Origin: DASUPK01 sp963747425
GTDB lineage: Bacteria > Actinomycetota > Thermoleophilia > Solirubrobacterales > 70-9
Assembly (NCBI GenBank): GCA_963747425.1
Contig: CAVVFJ010000001.1
Span: 291,530 to 355,529 of the forward strand
DNA: 64,000 nt
Direction of reading: 5' to 3'
Below, one piece after another: positions 38,980 through 47,427 of the stretch (positions within the stretch are counted from its first letter, which is position 1; every line of letters begins with the position of its first letter). A model generated the notes under the pieces. It was not told the origin of the DNA. It worked only from the letters and a program-made list of their open reading frames with translations, and did not search any database. Made by a program: the position numbers and the translations under genes.

Positions 38980-39420
38980 GTGCGGATGATCTGGCTTCTT
39001 CGACACGGGGACGCGGAGGACGGCGCCGGCAAGCCGGATTCCGCCCGCGAGCTGACAGAGAAGGGCGAGCGTCAGTCCCGCGACGCCGGCAAGGCGCTCA
39101 AGGAGCTCGGCGTGGAGCTCGACGTCTGCCTGACGAGCCCGAAGGTCCGGGCCAAGAGAACCGCGGAACTGGCGTGTGACCCCCTTGATTGCCTGGTTGA
39201 AGAAGACGACCGCCTCGCCGGAGGCGACTTCGACCCCCTCGAGCTGGCTACCGGCCGCGGCGAGGTGATGCTGGTCGGTCACGAGCCGGACTTCTCCAGC
39301 GCCGTGGCCCTCGTCACCGGCTCGCGCGTGAAGATGAAGAAGGGCGGCATCGCCGCGATCGACGACCACCTCCTCCACGCCCTCCTACGACCGAAGGACC
39401 TGAGGGAGATCGCGAACTAG
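38980..39420 (+). CDS. sixA: SixA-type phosphohistidine phosphatase
   Basis: A 146-residue histidine phosphatase superfamily protein. The catalytic motif is 'IWLLRHGDAEDG' at the N terminus, followed by 'LTEKGERQSRDAGKALKELGVELDVCLTSPKVRAKRTAELA' and the second catalytic His in 'VMLVGHEPDFSS'. The short form without insertions is SixA-like, which removes phosphate from histidine in HPt domains. GTG 38980 is preceded by AGGAGAGG. Its stop overlaps the convergent ferritin-like gene's stop (CTAG). Confidence 0.9.
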   Translation: MRMIWLLRHGDAEDGAGKPDSARELTEKGERQSRDAGKALKELGVELDVCLTSPKVRAKRTAELACDPLDCLVEEDDRLAGGDFDPLELATGRGEVMLVGHEPDFSSAVALVTGSRVKMKKGGIAAIDDHLLHALLRPKDLREIAN

Positions 39421-39935
39421 GCCAGGCCCTGCGCCTCGTACTCGCGCAGGAAGCCCTCGAAGAGGCGGCGATGGCCCTGCTCGTCGTGGAGGATCGCGAT
39501 CACCATGTCGTTGGTGACCGGGTCCACGCCGTCGGTCGCCTCGACGATCTTCGTGTAGTGCTCGATCGCGCCGGTCTCGGCCTCGATCACGCCGCGGATC
39601 ACGTGGACGATGTCGACCTGATCGTTTGGCGGCTGCAGGTAGGACTGCTCGGCTGAGAAGTCATCGGAGCCGGGGACGACGCCGTAGAGATCCTTGATCC
39701 TCTGGGCGAAGAGCTTGGCGTGGCCGAGCTCCTCGGTGATGTCCTGCTCGAGCGACTCCTTGATCTCCTGGGCGCGGACGCCGTCCGGATTGACCGAGTT
39801 GGCCAGGTAGCTCATCACCGTCTCGATCTCCATCCAGTAGGCCTTCTGGAGCATCTCGATGATCTCGTCGCGCTTGGCGCGCTGATCTTCGCCGAGGATT
39901 CCCTCGGAGGCCCGCGTGCTGTCCGTCGTCGCCAT
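39417..39935 (-). CDS. Ferritin-like di-iron protein
   Basis: A 172-residue four-helix bundle protein of the ferritin/bacterioferritin-DPS-like type. Carboxylate and histidine ligands are visible in 'KAYWMEIETVMSYLANSV', 'DITEELGHAKLFAQRI', 'GVIEAETGAIEHYTKIVE' and 'ILHDEQGHRRLFEGFL' (E-xxH pattern twice). It may store iron or be a di-iron oxidase. No DPS-type N-terminal tail is seen. ATG 39935 gives MATTDST; it shares its end with sixA. Confidence 0.85.
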   Translation of the reverse strand: MATTDSTRASEGILGEDQRAKRDEIIEMLQKAYWMEIETVMSYLANSVNPDGVRAQEIKESLEQDITEELGHAKLFAQRIKDLYGVVPGSDDFSAEQSYLQPPNDQVDIVHVIRGVIEAETGAIEHYTKIVEATDGVDPVTNDMVIAILHDEQGHRRLFEGFLREYEAQGLA

Positions 39936-40036
39936 CACGCCCACATTACCCGACGCGATCCGGCGCTAATCCACCGATGAGTTGCGCGCCCGTCAGGGGT
40001 CTACGTGCGCGAGACCTTTCAAACAGGAGGAACGAG

Positions 40037-40834
40037 ATGCCAGTCGCCGAGATGACCACCTCAGCCGATGGAACCAAGATCGCCTTCGACCGCATCGGGA
40101 GCGGCCCCGCGCTGATCCTGGTCGGCGGCGCCTGGAACGATCGGAAGACGCCGGCCGAGCTTGCCGAGCGGCTGGCCAGCAGCTTCACGGTGTACTCCTA
40201 CGACCGTCGCGGCCGAGGTGACAGCGGGTTCACCGGGCCCTACGCGGTCGAGCGTGAGATCGAGGACCTCCAGGCCGTGATCGAGAGCGCCGGCGGGACC
40301 GCGCACCTCTTCGGGCACTCCTCGGGAGCCGCCCTGGCGCTCGAGACCACCGCCCGGAGCGTCAACATCTCCAGGCTCGCGATGTACGAGCCCCCTTACA
40401 TCGTCGACGACAGCCGGCCGCCGCTTCCCACGAACTACGTCGAGCATCTGGAGAAGCTGTCCGCGGCAGGCGAGGGCCGGGAGGTGATCCGGTACTTCAT
40501 GACGACCGCGGTCGGCATGCCCGCGGAGATGGTCGAGCCGATCGTGAGCTCGCCGATGGCGGAGTCGATGGTGCCCCTCGCCCACACCGTTTCCTACGAC
40601 GGGCGGGTGATGCTCAGGGGCAGCATGTACGGCCAGCCCCTGCCGGCGGAGTGGAGGGACGCGGTGACCGTCCCGACCCTGGTGATGGACGGCGGCAACA
40701 GCCCCGCCTGGCAGCACAGCGCCTGCCGCGCGCTGGTCGAGCTGCTCCCGGACGTCTGCTACCGGACGCTCGAGGGCCAGGACCATGCGGCTTCGCCCGA
40801 GGCGATCGCCCCGGCTCTCGAGGAATTTCTCTAA
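40037..40834 (+). CDS. Alpha/beta hydrolase
   Basis: A 265-residue alpha/beta hydrolase. 'LILVGGAWNDRKTPAELAERLASSFTVYSYDRRGRGDSG' gives the oxyanion region and the RG-x-GxS motif, 'HLFGHSSGAALALE' holds the nucleophile (GHSSG), and 'EGQDHAASPEAIAPALEEFL' carries the catalytic His. The substrate is unknown; the chain is close to many actinobacterial esterase-like proteins. AGGAGG precedes ATG 40037. It is not obviously MenH, which would be absent from this men locus otherwise. Confidence 0.85.
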   Translation: MPVAEMTTSADGTKIAFDRIGSGPALILVGGAWNDRKTPAELAERLASSFTVYSYDRRGRGDSGFTGPYAVEREIEDLQAVIESAGGTAHLFGHSSGAALALETTARSVNISRLAMYEPPYIVDDSRPPLPTNYVEHLEKLSAAGEGREVIRYFMTTAVGMPAEMVEPIVSSPMAESMVPLAHTVSYDGRVMLRGSMYGQPLPAEWRDAVTVPTLVMDGGNSPAWQHSACRALVELLPDVCYRTLEGQDHAASPEAIAPALEEFL

Positions 40835-40862
40835 GCGACCGCCACAAACACCGCGGCCGGAT

Positions 40863-41903
40863 CTAGGCGCAGGACCAGGCGCTCGGCCCGGAGTCTGCCC
40901 AGATCTCCGCCGCGATTCGATCCTGCTCGGCCTTGGGCGCGTCCTGCGGCGCGCCCTGGCCGCCATAGGCTGCCCAGGTCGACGGCAGGATCTGGTACGC
41001 GCCGCCCGCCCCGCTCGACGAGTTGACCGCGTGATAGTTGCCGCCGGACTCGCACATGACGATGTAGGTCGGGATCGAATACGGACCGCCCAGGTAGGCC
41101 GGGGCTCCCGCCCCCGTGCCGACCGCCGCCCGCTGCGCGGCAATCTGCTGTTCGAGGTCGGAAACCCGGCTCTGGGCGTCCGAGAGGGAGGCCTGGGTTC
41201 CGGAGCGGGCCTGCGCCACCGCGGCCGCGCTCTGGTTGGCGGCCTGCTCGCCGGCCAGGAAGCTGGACTTCGCGGCGCTCAGCTGCTGTGCCTCGGCATC
41301 TGACTGCTGCTTCAGGTCGGCGACCTGGTGGGTGTGCTGCGCCATCTGATCGCGAAGCGAGGCAACCTTGTTGGCGGCCCGCCTGTCGGCATCGTGCAGG
41401 GCGTTGAGGTAGTCGGTGCGGGTGGAGAGATCGTCGAAGCCGTTGGAGTTGAGCAGCACCGTGACGTAGTCCGGGGCATCGCTCTCGTAGATCGAGACCA
41501 GGCGCTCGTCGAGCTGCTTGACGGCGGCCGCGTACTGCCCGCGCAGCTGATCGAGCTGGCGCTCGGCCTCGTCGAGCTGCTTGGCGAGCTGATCGGAGCG
41601 GGCCTCGGCGGTTTGGACCTGCGCGTTCAGCACCATCGCGCGGGCGCCGGCCTGGTGGGCCTGCTCAGTCAGCGACGAGATCTGAGCGGTCTGCGAGTTG
41701 ACCTTGTCGGAGAGCTGGCCCGCGTCTGAGCGCGCCGCATCGATCCTGTCCTTCAGCGAGGGATCCTTGGCGCCGGCGAAGGTGATGCCGAGCGCCGCAG
41801 TCGCAGCCACGGCGATGCCTGCACCGAGCAACATGCGGCGTCGCCTGAAAGCCCGACGGGGCCGGACGCGTGCACTGCGGATGTATGTGGTCGCTGCTTC
41901 CAT
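40863..41903 (-). CDS. Secreted coiled-coil protein with Rpf-like transglycosylase domain
   Basis: A 346-residue cell-wall protein. An N-terminal membrane helix (about residues 25-43; 'LLGAGIAVAATAALGITFAG') is followed by a long coiled coil (about 50-235) rich in Gln/Ala heptads, as in PcsB/NlpC-type hydrolases. The C-terminal domain 'YIVMCESGGNYHAVNSSSGAGGAYQILPSTWAAYGGQ' matches the resuscitation-promoting factor / lysozyme-like fold with the catalytic Glu. It should cut glycan strands and aid cell separation or regrowth. A c-di-AMP riboswitch lies directly upstream. Confidence 0.87.
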   Translation of the reverse strand: MEAATTYIRSARVRPRRAFRRRRMLLGAGIAVAATAALGITFAGAKDPSLKDRIDAARSDAGQLSDKVNSQTAQISSLTEQAHQAGARAMVLNAQVQTAEARSDQLAKQLDEAERQLDQLRGQYAAAVKQLDERLVSIYESDAPDYVTVLLNSNGFDDLSTRTDYLNALHDADRRAANKVASLRDQMAQHTHQVADLKQQSDAEAQQLSAAKSSFLAGEQAANQSAAAVAQARSGTQASLSDAQSRVSDLEQQIAAQRAAVGTGAGAPAYLGGPYSIPTYIVMCESGGNYHAVNSSSGAGGAYQILPSTWAAYGGQGAPQDAPKAEQDRIAAEIWADSGPSAWSCA

Positions 41904-41904
41904 C

Positions 41905-42060
41905 TCCTTCGGTGCCTGCGGGGTTAGCTGACGGGCTCACGCGGTAAGGAGTCGCGTTACGCCGGAGCAGTTGCCGGCGATTCGCCCCAACGACACTTGG
42001 GTTCCCCGCTCTCTCCACTCGAGAGATTCGGCTCTATCGAGCCAGGGACGGTAGCGAACG
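41905..42060 (-). ncRNA. c-di-AMP (ydaO-yuaA) riboswitch
   Basis: On the minus strand, the conserved blocks of the ydaO class occur in order just upstream of the Rpf-like gene: CGAATCTCTC (42030-42021), GGGGAACCCA (42007-41998), TTGGGGCGAATC (41990-41979), then GTCAGCTAACCCCGCAGGC (41933-41915). These match the consensus known in Actinobacteria in front of Rpf and NlpC/P60 genes. Binding of c-di-AMP normally turns such genes off. Boundaries are approximate; the 3' edge ends only a few bases before the start codon at 41903. Confidence 0.88.
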
Positions 42061-42140
42061 CTCCCACAGGCGCGCCGCGCCTGTCGCGCCCCGATCCGGG
42101 GTGTCGCTGCCTGCAAGGAATCGTGCAGCCCAGGCGTGGC

Positions 42141-43064
42141 TCAGGCGGCGAGGAGCAGGCCCCGGTCGTCCCGGTAGGTGCGGCAGACCTCGCGCAGGAT
42201 GCCCAGCATCTGCTCGGCGGCGGGCGAGCGCGAGCTCTCGCGCGTGACGGCCCAGACCCTGCGAATGGGCTTCTGCCCTCTCACTGCTCGCAGCTCGATC
42301 CCGGGATGGCCCCCGGCGAGCTCCGGCAGGATGGTGACGCCGAGCCCCGAGGCGACGAAGCCCTTGATCACCTCGTAGTCCTCGCTACGGAAGCTGATCT
42401 TCGGTTCGAAGCCCGCATCGCGGCAGAGCTCCAGCACCTGGTCGCGGCAGGAGCTCGGCAGGGCCCCGCAGAGCCAGTCCTCTTCGGCCAGATCCGAGAT
42501 CCGCACCGACTTCGCCGCTGCCAGCGGATGACCCGGCGGCAGCGCCACGCGCATCGGCTCCTCGTAGATCAGCTCCGCCTCGACATCGCGGGCGAAGTCG
42601 AGGGGGAAGTCCGGATAGTCGAAGACGACGGCAAGGTCGAAGTCGCCCCGCTTCAGCCCCGGAAACGAATCCTCGGGCTCATCCTCCGAGAACTGCAGCT
42701 CGATCTTCGGGAAGCGCTGGCGGAACAACGACAGCGCACGAGTCATCAGTGTGGCGCTGGCGGTCGGAAAGCTCGCCAGCCGCAGACGACCGCCCTCCAG
42801 CCCGGCGATCTGCGCGAGCTCGCGCTCCGCCTCCTCGAGCCGGCACATCACGGCATCGCCGTGCGACATCAGCGCCTCACCGGCGGCATTCAGCTTGGGC
42901 CCCTCGCTGGTGCGCTCGAGCAGCGGGGTGCCGACCTCCCGTTCGAGCACGGCGATCTGCTGGCTGACCGCGGACTGCGAGAGGTGAAGCGACTCGGCGG
43001 CGGCGGAGAACGAGCCGCGAGTCACCACCTCCTGGAGCACCCTCAATCTCCGCACATCGAGCAT
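42141..43064 (-). CDS. LysR-family transcriptional regulator
   Basis: A 307-residue regulator. The N-terminal HTH 'RRLRVLQEVVTRGSFSAAAESLHLSQSAVSQQIAVLEREVGTPLLER' is canonical. The effector domain has 'EGGRLRLASFPTASATLMTRAL', 'FDLAVVFDYPDFPL' and 'IKGFVASGLGVTILPELAGG'. The target and ligand are unknown. It faces a small divergent gene. Two GC hairpins (for example CCCCG-GAT-CGGGG near 42089-42101) lie between it and the riboswitch region downstream and may end its transcript. Confidence 0.92.
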   Translation of the reverse strand: MLDVRRLRVLQEVVTRGSFSAAAESLHLSQSAVSQQIAVLEREVGTPLLERTSEGPKLNAAGEALMSHGDAVMCRLEEAERELAQIAGLEGGRLRLASFPTASATLMTRALSLFRQRFPKIELQFSEDEPEDSFPGLKRGDFDLAVVFDYPDFPLDFARDVEAELIYEEPMRVALPPGHPLAAAKSVRISDLAEEDWLCGALPSSCRDQVLELCRDAGFEPKISFRSEDYEVIKGFVASGLGVTILPELAGGHPGIELRAVRGQKPIRRVWAVTRESSRSPAAEQMLGILREVCRTYRDDRGLLLAA

Positions 43065-43170
43065 AAGACAAACTTATCAGTCTGAGAAGAAATCCATGTT
43101 GCGCTGATACCTCACGGAGAGGAGCATCCCCCTCGTTCTATCGATGAGCAACCAAGCGAGAGGAGCTGAG

Positions 43171-43371
43171 ATGGAGGCGCATGCGGGCACGATCAGGATT
43201 CCGATCGGCACCACGACGAAGCCGCGGCGGCTTCACCTGTTCCGCGAGCGTATGCGGGCGCGCCGCCGCGAGCGGGTGATTCGCAACCAGGCAGCCGGCG
43301 CCAACCGCACCCTGCCGGGCTCGATCCCGGGGTCGGAGCACACCCACCTGCTCCCCCCGAAGGCTTATTAG
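43171..43371 (+). CDS. Small basic hypothetical protein
   Basis: A 66-residue basic protein if translated from ATG 43171, which is preceded by AGAGGAGC; ATG 43144 gives nine more residues. The sequence 'RLHLFRERMRARRRERVIRNQ' is rich in Arg and could be a nucleic-acid-binding helix. No family is recognised. It lies divergently from the LysR regulator, a common arrangement for a LysR target, and its end overlaps the small gene on the other strand. It may also be non-coding. Confidence 0.4.
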   Translation: MEAHAGTIRIPIGTTTKPRRLHLFRERMRARRRERVIRNQAAGANRTLPGSIPGSEHTHLLPPKAY

Positions 43372-43526
43372 GCGGCTTCCTCTTCCCCGCCGTTGCGGCT
43401 GGCGAGGTATGCGCCAACGCCGAGCGCTGTGAGGACCAGGCCGGCGCCGGCGGCGATGCGGATCTCCCGCCCGTAGGCCCTCCAGAGAAAGCCGACGACC
43501 GCTCGGCCGATGAACTGGTAGATCAT
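43368..43526 (-). CDS. Small single-helix membrane protein coupled to argG
   Basis: A 52-residue protein MIYQFIGRAVVGFLWRAYGR followed by a hydrophobic helix (about residues 24-42) and an acidic tail 'NGGEEEAA'. The ATG overlaps the argG stop (ATGA), so it should be translated after argG. No family recognised. Coding is supported by the overlap, by the membrane-protein-like composition and by the codon usage. Its function is unknown. Confidence 0.6.
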   Translation of the reverse strand: MIYQFIGRAVVGFLWRAYGREIRIAAGAGLVLTALGVGAYLASRNGGEEEAA

Positions 43527-44779
43527 TCGCTCTCCTCTCTGATCCGGTGGGCGAGCCGGCTCTGCATCGTGAAGAGCTCGATGAATCCAGGGCTCGCGTG
43601 CTGGGAGAAGTCTCCCCCGGATTCGCCGAAAGATGCGAGCGACTGGTCGTATAGGGCGAATGGCGAGCTGCGCCGGATCGGGGTCACGGAGCCGCGGTAG
43701 AGCTTCAGCGCCACCTCGCCGGTGACGAACTCGTTGACCGAGTCCATGTAGGCGTCGAGGTCGGTGCGCAGGGGCTCGAACCAGAGTCCCGCGTAGCAGA
43801 GGTAGGCCCACTGGCTCTCGAGCGCCCCCTTGAAGTTGTTCTGGTGGATCGTGCAGACGAGCTTCTCCAGCTCCCTGTGCGCGGCGAGGACGATCGCGGC
43901 CGCCGGCACCTCGTAGAGGTCACGCACCTTGAGCCCGACCACTCGGTCCTCGATGTGGTCGACGATCCCCACGCCGTGCCGCTGTCCGATCTCGGCCGCC
44001 CGCTCGAGCAATTCGACGAGTCCGAGCTGCTCACCGTCGAGTGAGACGGGCCGGCCGCGCTCGAAGCCGATCGAGACCTCCTGGGGCTCGTCTGGCGCCT
44101 GCTCAGGACGGGTGACGAGCTGGAAGACGTCGTCCGGGGGCGCCTCGTCCAGGTTCTCGATCGCCCGTCCCTCGGAGGAGCGGCCCCAGAGGTTGTCGTC
44201 GATCGAGTAGGGCGAGACCTCGGTCCCGCCCTTCACGGGGATGCCGTGCTCGCGGGCGTATGCGATCTCCTCGTCGCGGCCCATCTGCCACTCGCGCACC
44301 GGCGCGATGATCCGGAGATCGGGGTCGAGGGTGGCGATGGTGCCCTCGATCCGGACCTGGTCGTTCCCCTTCCCGGTGCAGCCATGGGCGACCGTGTCGC
44401 AGCCGTGCTCTCTGGCGGCCTGCACCGCCAGCTTTCCGATCAACGGCCTGCCGAGCGCGGTGAACAGCGGGTAGCCGCCTCCGTAGAGCGCGTTCGCCTT
44501 GATCGAGGGCAGCACGTAGTCCTGGGCGAACTCCTCGCGCGCATCGACCAGGACGGTCTCGACGGCGCCGAGCTGCTCCGCCTTGCCGGTGACGACCTCC
44601 CAGTCCTCACCCGGCTGACCGAGGTTGACGGTGAGGGTGACGATCTCCGCCCCGTAGCGCTCCTGGATCCACTTCAGCATCACGCTCGTGTCCAGGCCGC
44701 CCGAATAGAGCAGCAGGACGCGGGCGACCTGCGCCGGGTCGGCCTGGTAGGACGCGATGCGCGGAGCTTCTGGAGCCAT
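43523..44779 (-). CDS. argG: Argininosuccinate synthase
   Basis: The enzyme joins citrulline and aspartate with ATP. The PP-loop is 'VLLLYSGGLDTSVMLKWIQERYG', and 'GCTGKGNDQVRIEGT', 'EVSPYSIDDNLWGRSSEG' and 'YGDPEGFIELF'-type ending 'SPGFIELFTMQSRLAHR' match the family. 418 residues from ATG 44779; the frame upstream to 44848 is not conserved. It stands apart from argCJBD, with five unrelated genes between, so it likely has its own promoter, in the 53-bp gap shared with the divergent sortase. Confidence 0.94.
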   Translation of the reverse strand: MAPEAPRIASYQADPAQVARVLLLYSGGLDTSVMLKWIQERYGAEIVTLTVNLGQPGEDWEVVTGKAEQLGAVETVLVDAREEFAQDYVLPSIKANALYGGGYPLFTALGRPLIGKLAVQAAREHGCDTVAHGCTGKGNDQVRIEGTIATLDPDLRIIAPVREWQMGRDEEIAYAREHGIPVKGGTEVSPYSIDDNLWGRSSEGRAIENLDEAPPDDVFQLVTRPEQAPDEPQEVSIGFERGRPVSLDGEQLGLVELLERAAEIGQRHGVGIVDHIEDRVVGLKVRDLYEVPAAAIVLAAHRELEKLVCTIHQNNFKGALESQWAYLCYAGLWFEPLRTDLDAYMDSVNEFVTGEVALKLYRGSVTPIRRSSPFALYDQSLASFGESGGDFSQHASPGFIELFTMQSRLAHRIREESE

Positions 44780-44832
44780 GGAGCCGGGAAGTGTGGCGTT
44801 TTTGTTTAGGCGGCGCTGCGAGAATCCCGGCA

Positions 44833-45531
44833 ATGCGCCGGGGCACACGGATCCTCTCGATCATGCTGATCACCGCCGGGCTCACCGTGCTCGTCGATGC
44901 GGGCCTGACGTACTTCTGGCAGGAGCCGCTCTCGGCCGCCTACGGGGCCATCAAGCAGGGCCAGGCCGCCGACCAGCTCAATGACCTCGAGTCCCAGTAT
45001 CCGACGCCGGCCGACCTGGAGGCCATCTCCGGAATCCGCGGCAACGCCGCCAGGGCACGCGTCCTCGCAGACCGCTTCAAGCCGCACCTGGTCGAGGGGC
45101 ACGCGATCGGGCGCATCAAGATCGACCGGATCGGCCTCAGCATCGTGGTGGTGCAGGGCACCGATACCGCCTCGCTTCAAAAGGGGCCCGGCCACTACAA
45201 GAACACGCCGATCCCCGGACAGCCCGGAACCGTCGCGATCGCCGGGCACCGCACCACCTACCTGGCGCCGTTCCGGCACATAGACGAGATCCGGGACGGC
45301 GATGAGATCCGGGTCGAGATGCCGTACGCGGCCTTCACGTACACGGTCCAGCGGCACGAGGTGGTCCTTCCCACCGACATCGCGATCCTCAAACCCGTCG
45401 GCTTTGACCAGCTCGTGCTGACCGCATGCCATCCGCCCTACAGCGCCTCGCACCGCTACGCGATCTTCGCCAAGCTCAGCAGGATCGACACCTTCGGCAT
45501 CACCGGCGAGGGGCGCTGGATCGCCCCTTAG
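44833..45531 (+). CDS. srtE: Class E sortase
   Basis: A 232-residue sortase that couples surface proteins to the cell wall. An N-terminal membrane helix (about residues 6-26, 'ILSIMLITAGLTVLVDAGLTY') is followed by 'PIPGQPGTVAIAGHRTTYLAPFRHID' (catalytic His) and 'LVLTACHPPYSASHRYAIFAKL' (catalytic Cys and Arg). The LTAC in place of TLxTC and the overall length suit class E, whose substrates carry LAxTG. No substrate with that signal is visible in this window. ATG 44833 is chosen; ATG 44791 is less likely. Confidence 0.9.
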   Translation: MRRGTRILSIMLITAGLTVLVDAGLTYFWQEPLSAAYGAIKQGQAADQLNDLESQYPTPADLEAISGIRGNAARARVLADRFKPHLVEGHAIGRIKIDRIGLSIVVVQGTDTASLQKGPGHYKNTPIPGQPGTVAIAGHRTTYLAPFRHIDEIRDGDEIRVEMPYAAFTYTVQRHEVVLPTDIAILKPVGFDQLVLTACHPPYSASHRYAIFAKLSRIDTFGITGEGRWIAP

Positions 45532-45533
45532 AG

Positions 45534-45950
45534 TTACTCGTTCGGGCTCTTCGTCACGGTCAGATCGCCGGGCCAGACCTCGTCGGTCCAGTGCTGCTCG
45601 ACCTTCGGGGCGGCGAAGAACCCGATCACGCGCAGGTCCTCGTCGCCGGTGTTGTGGAGGTCGTGCATCGTGCCCTCGGTGAGCACGATCACGTCGCCCG
45701 TCTTCACCGGCTTGGCTCCGTCATCGAGGAGCAGCTCTCCGCTGCCGCCGATAAAAAGTTGCGTCTCCTCGGCCGTGTCGGTGTGGCGCCCCAGCCGCTT
45801 GCCCGGTGGGACCGCGAAGTAGATGACGCAGGATGCGTTTGCGCCGTTGCCGCCGTAGGCGAAGTACCCGCCCTTCCATTCGGCGTCATCGGAGCTGGTC
45901 GAGGCGAGATCGGAGACCTCGAGGTCGTCGACGTTGATCGGTGCGTCCAT
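45534..45950 (-). CDS. Cupin-domain protein
   Basis: A 138-residue cupin. Motif 1 is 'PPGKRLGRHTDTAEETQLFIGGSGELLLDDG' (HxT..E, one His replaced compared with HxH), motif 2 'GDVIVLTEGTMHDLHNTGDEDLRVIGFFA' (His). It may bind a metal with a reduced ligand set. Function unknown. It follows the Ser/Thr-rich gene on the same strand by 18 bp. Confidence 0.75.
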   Translation of the reverse strand: MDAPINVDDLEVSDLASTSSDDAEWKGGYFAYGGNGANASCVIYFAVPPGKRLGRHTDTAEETQLFIGGSGELLLDDGAKPVKTGDVIVLTEGTMHDLHNTGDEDLRVIGFFAAPKVEQHWTDEVWPGDLTVTKSPNE

Positions 45951-45968
45951 GTTCCCCCTCCTTGCCGG

Positions 45969-46235
45969 TCAGAGCCCGCCGGAGCCGCCAGTCGTCGTCG
46001 TGCTACCGGGGACCGGGGTGCCACCGCTCTGGTTGGTGGTGGTTGTGGTGGTCGAGATCGTCGCCTGAGTCGTGGTCTGGCTCGTGGTCGAGCGCGTCGG
46101 CGTCGAGACGGACTCGATCGACTGGGTCGTCGTCGAGTTGTTGTTGTCATCGCCGGCGATGATGATCAGGCCGACGACCAACCCGATCACGAGCGCAGCG
46201 AGGATCCCGATGGTCCAGCGGGCTCGGGTGTTCAC
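45969..46235 (-). CDS. Small membrane protein with Thr/Ser-rich exterior tail
   Basis: An 88-residue protein: a single helix 'WTIGILAALVIGLVVGLIIIAG' (about residues 7-28) and a low-complexity Thr/Ser/Asn tail (30-88) with runs such as 'TTTTTTN'. The tail looks like a wall-spanning or O-glycosylated segment. It starts 9 bp after argD on the minus strand. The sortase nearby suggests envelope functions, though it lacks an LPxTG-like signal. Function unknown. Confidence 0.6.
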   Translation of the reverse strand: MNTRARWTIGILAALVIGLVVGLIIIAGDDNNNSTTTQSIESVSTPTRSTTSQTTTQATISTTTTTTNQSGGTPVPGSTTTTGGSGGL

Positions 46236-46244
46236 CAGGCGATC

Positions 46245-47417
46245 CTAACTCAGGGTCCGGCCGAGAATCTCGATCGCCTCGTCGACCTCGGCCTCGCCGA
46301 TGATGAGCGGCGGGAGAAAACGGAGAGTGTCGTCGCCGATCGGGTTGACGATCAATCCCTCGTCCAGCGCTCGCGAGGCGGCCTCTTTGGCGTCGACGCC
46401 CTCCAGCCGGGCGCCGAGCATCAGGCCGCGGCCGCGCACCTCGCCCACCACGTCGATCGCCGCCAGGCCGGCGGAGAGCCTGCCGCCCAGTTCCCGCACC
46501 CGCCGGAGCAGCTCGGGGTCGTCGATCACCCCGAAGGCCGCGTGCGAGGCGGCGGCGATCAGCGGGCCTCCGGCGAAGGTCGAGCCGTGGTCGCCGCGTT
46601 CCAGGACGTCTGCGGTCTCCTCGGTCGTCACGCAGGCCCCCACCGGCAAACCCCCGCCGAGGGCCTTGGCGGTGGTCAGCACATCGGGTCGCGCCGGGAG
46701 CTGCTCGTATGCCCACAGCGAGCCCGTCCTCCCCATGCCGGTCTGGATCTCGTCGAAGACGAGAAGCGCTCCGGCCGCGTCGCAGGCCTCGCGCGCCGCC
46801 GCGATCAGCTCGTCGGCGATCACGTGCACGCCCGTCTCCCCCTGGATCGGCTCCAGCAGCACCGCGGCGGTGCGCTCTCCGACGGCGGCGGCGAGCGCGT
46901 CGGCATCGTCGCGGGGCACCGCCCGGAATCCCGGCAGGTAAGGGGCGAAGCTCTCGTTCGCCGAAAGTCCCGGTGTTGCCGAGAGCGAGGCCATCGTGCG
47001 GCCGTGGAATGCCCCCTCGAGGACGACGATCTCCGGATCGTCGATTCCGCGACGGTGGGCATGCTTCCGCGCCAGCTTGATCGCGCACTCGTTGGCCTCG
47101 GTGCCCGAGTTGCAGAGGAACGCCCTGCCGCCGAGGCTCGACTCGCAGAGCCGCTGGGCGAGCCGCACCCCGCCCTCGGTCAAGTAGAGGTTGGAGACGT
47201 GGGTGAGCGTTCCGGCCTGCTCGCGCACCGCCTCGACCACCGCGGGGTGGCAGTGCCCGACAGAGCAGACCGAGATCCCGGCCAGGAAGTCGAGGTACTC
47301 CTTGCCCTCCGCGTCCCAGAGCCTCGCACCCTCCCCCCGCACGAACTCGACCGGCGCGCGGGGGTAGGTCTGCATCACCCAGCGGGACTCGAGCTCCTGG
47401 AGCTCGGCGAGCTTCAT
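46245..47417 (-). CDS. argD: Acetylornithine aminotransferase
   Basis: A PLP enzyme converting N-acetylglutamate semialdehyde to N-acetylornithine. 'FLCNSGTEANECAIKLARKHA' and 'LTTAKALGGGLPVGACVTTEETADVLERGDHGSTFAGG' (PLP Lys) are class III transaminase hallmarks; 'PIQGETGVHV' and 'FDEIQTGMGRTG' also match. 390 residues. It starts 10 nt after argB and is last in the argC-argJ-argB-argD run, followed by the Ser/Thr-rich gene. Confidence 0.95.
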   Translation of the reverse strand: MKLAELQELESRWVMQTYPRAPVEFVRGEGARLWDAEGKEYLDFLAGISVCSVGHCHPAVVEAVREQAGTLTHVSNLYLTEGGVRLAQRLCESSLGGRAFLCNSGTEANECAIKLARKHAHRRGIDDPEIVVLEGAFHGRTMASLSATPGLSANESFAPYLPGFRAVPRDDADALAAAVGERTAAVLLEPIQGETGVHVIADELIAAAREACDAAGALLVFDEIQTGMGRTGSLWAYEQLPARPDVLTTAKALGGGLPVGACVTTEETADVLERGDHGSTFAGGPLIAAASHAAFGVIDDPELLRRVRELGGRLSAGLAAIDVVGEVRGRGLMLGARLEGVDAKEAASRALDEGLIVNPIGDDTLRFLPPLIIGEAEVDEAIEILGRTLS

Positions 47418-47427
47418 CCGATGCCCC

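Noticed and set aside
40037..40834. Alpha/beta hydrolase as the missing MenH
   Set aside because: It is 30 kb from the men genes and carries no MenH-specific pattern; the call stays generic.
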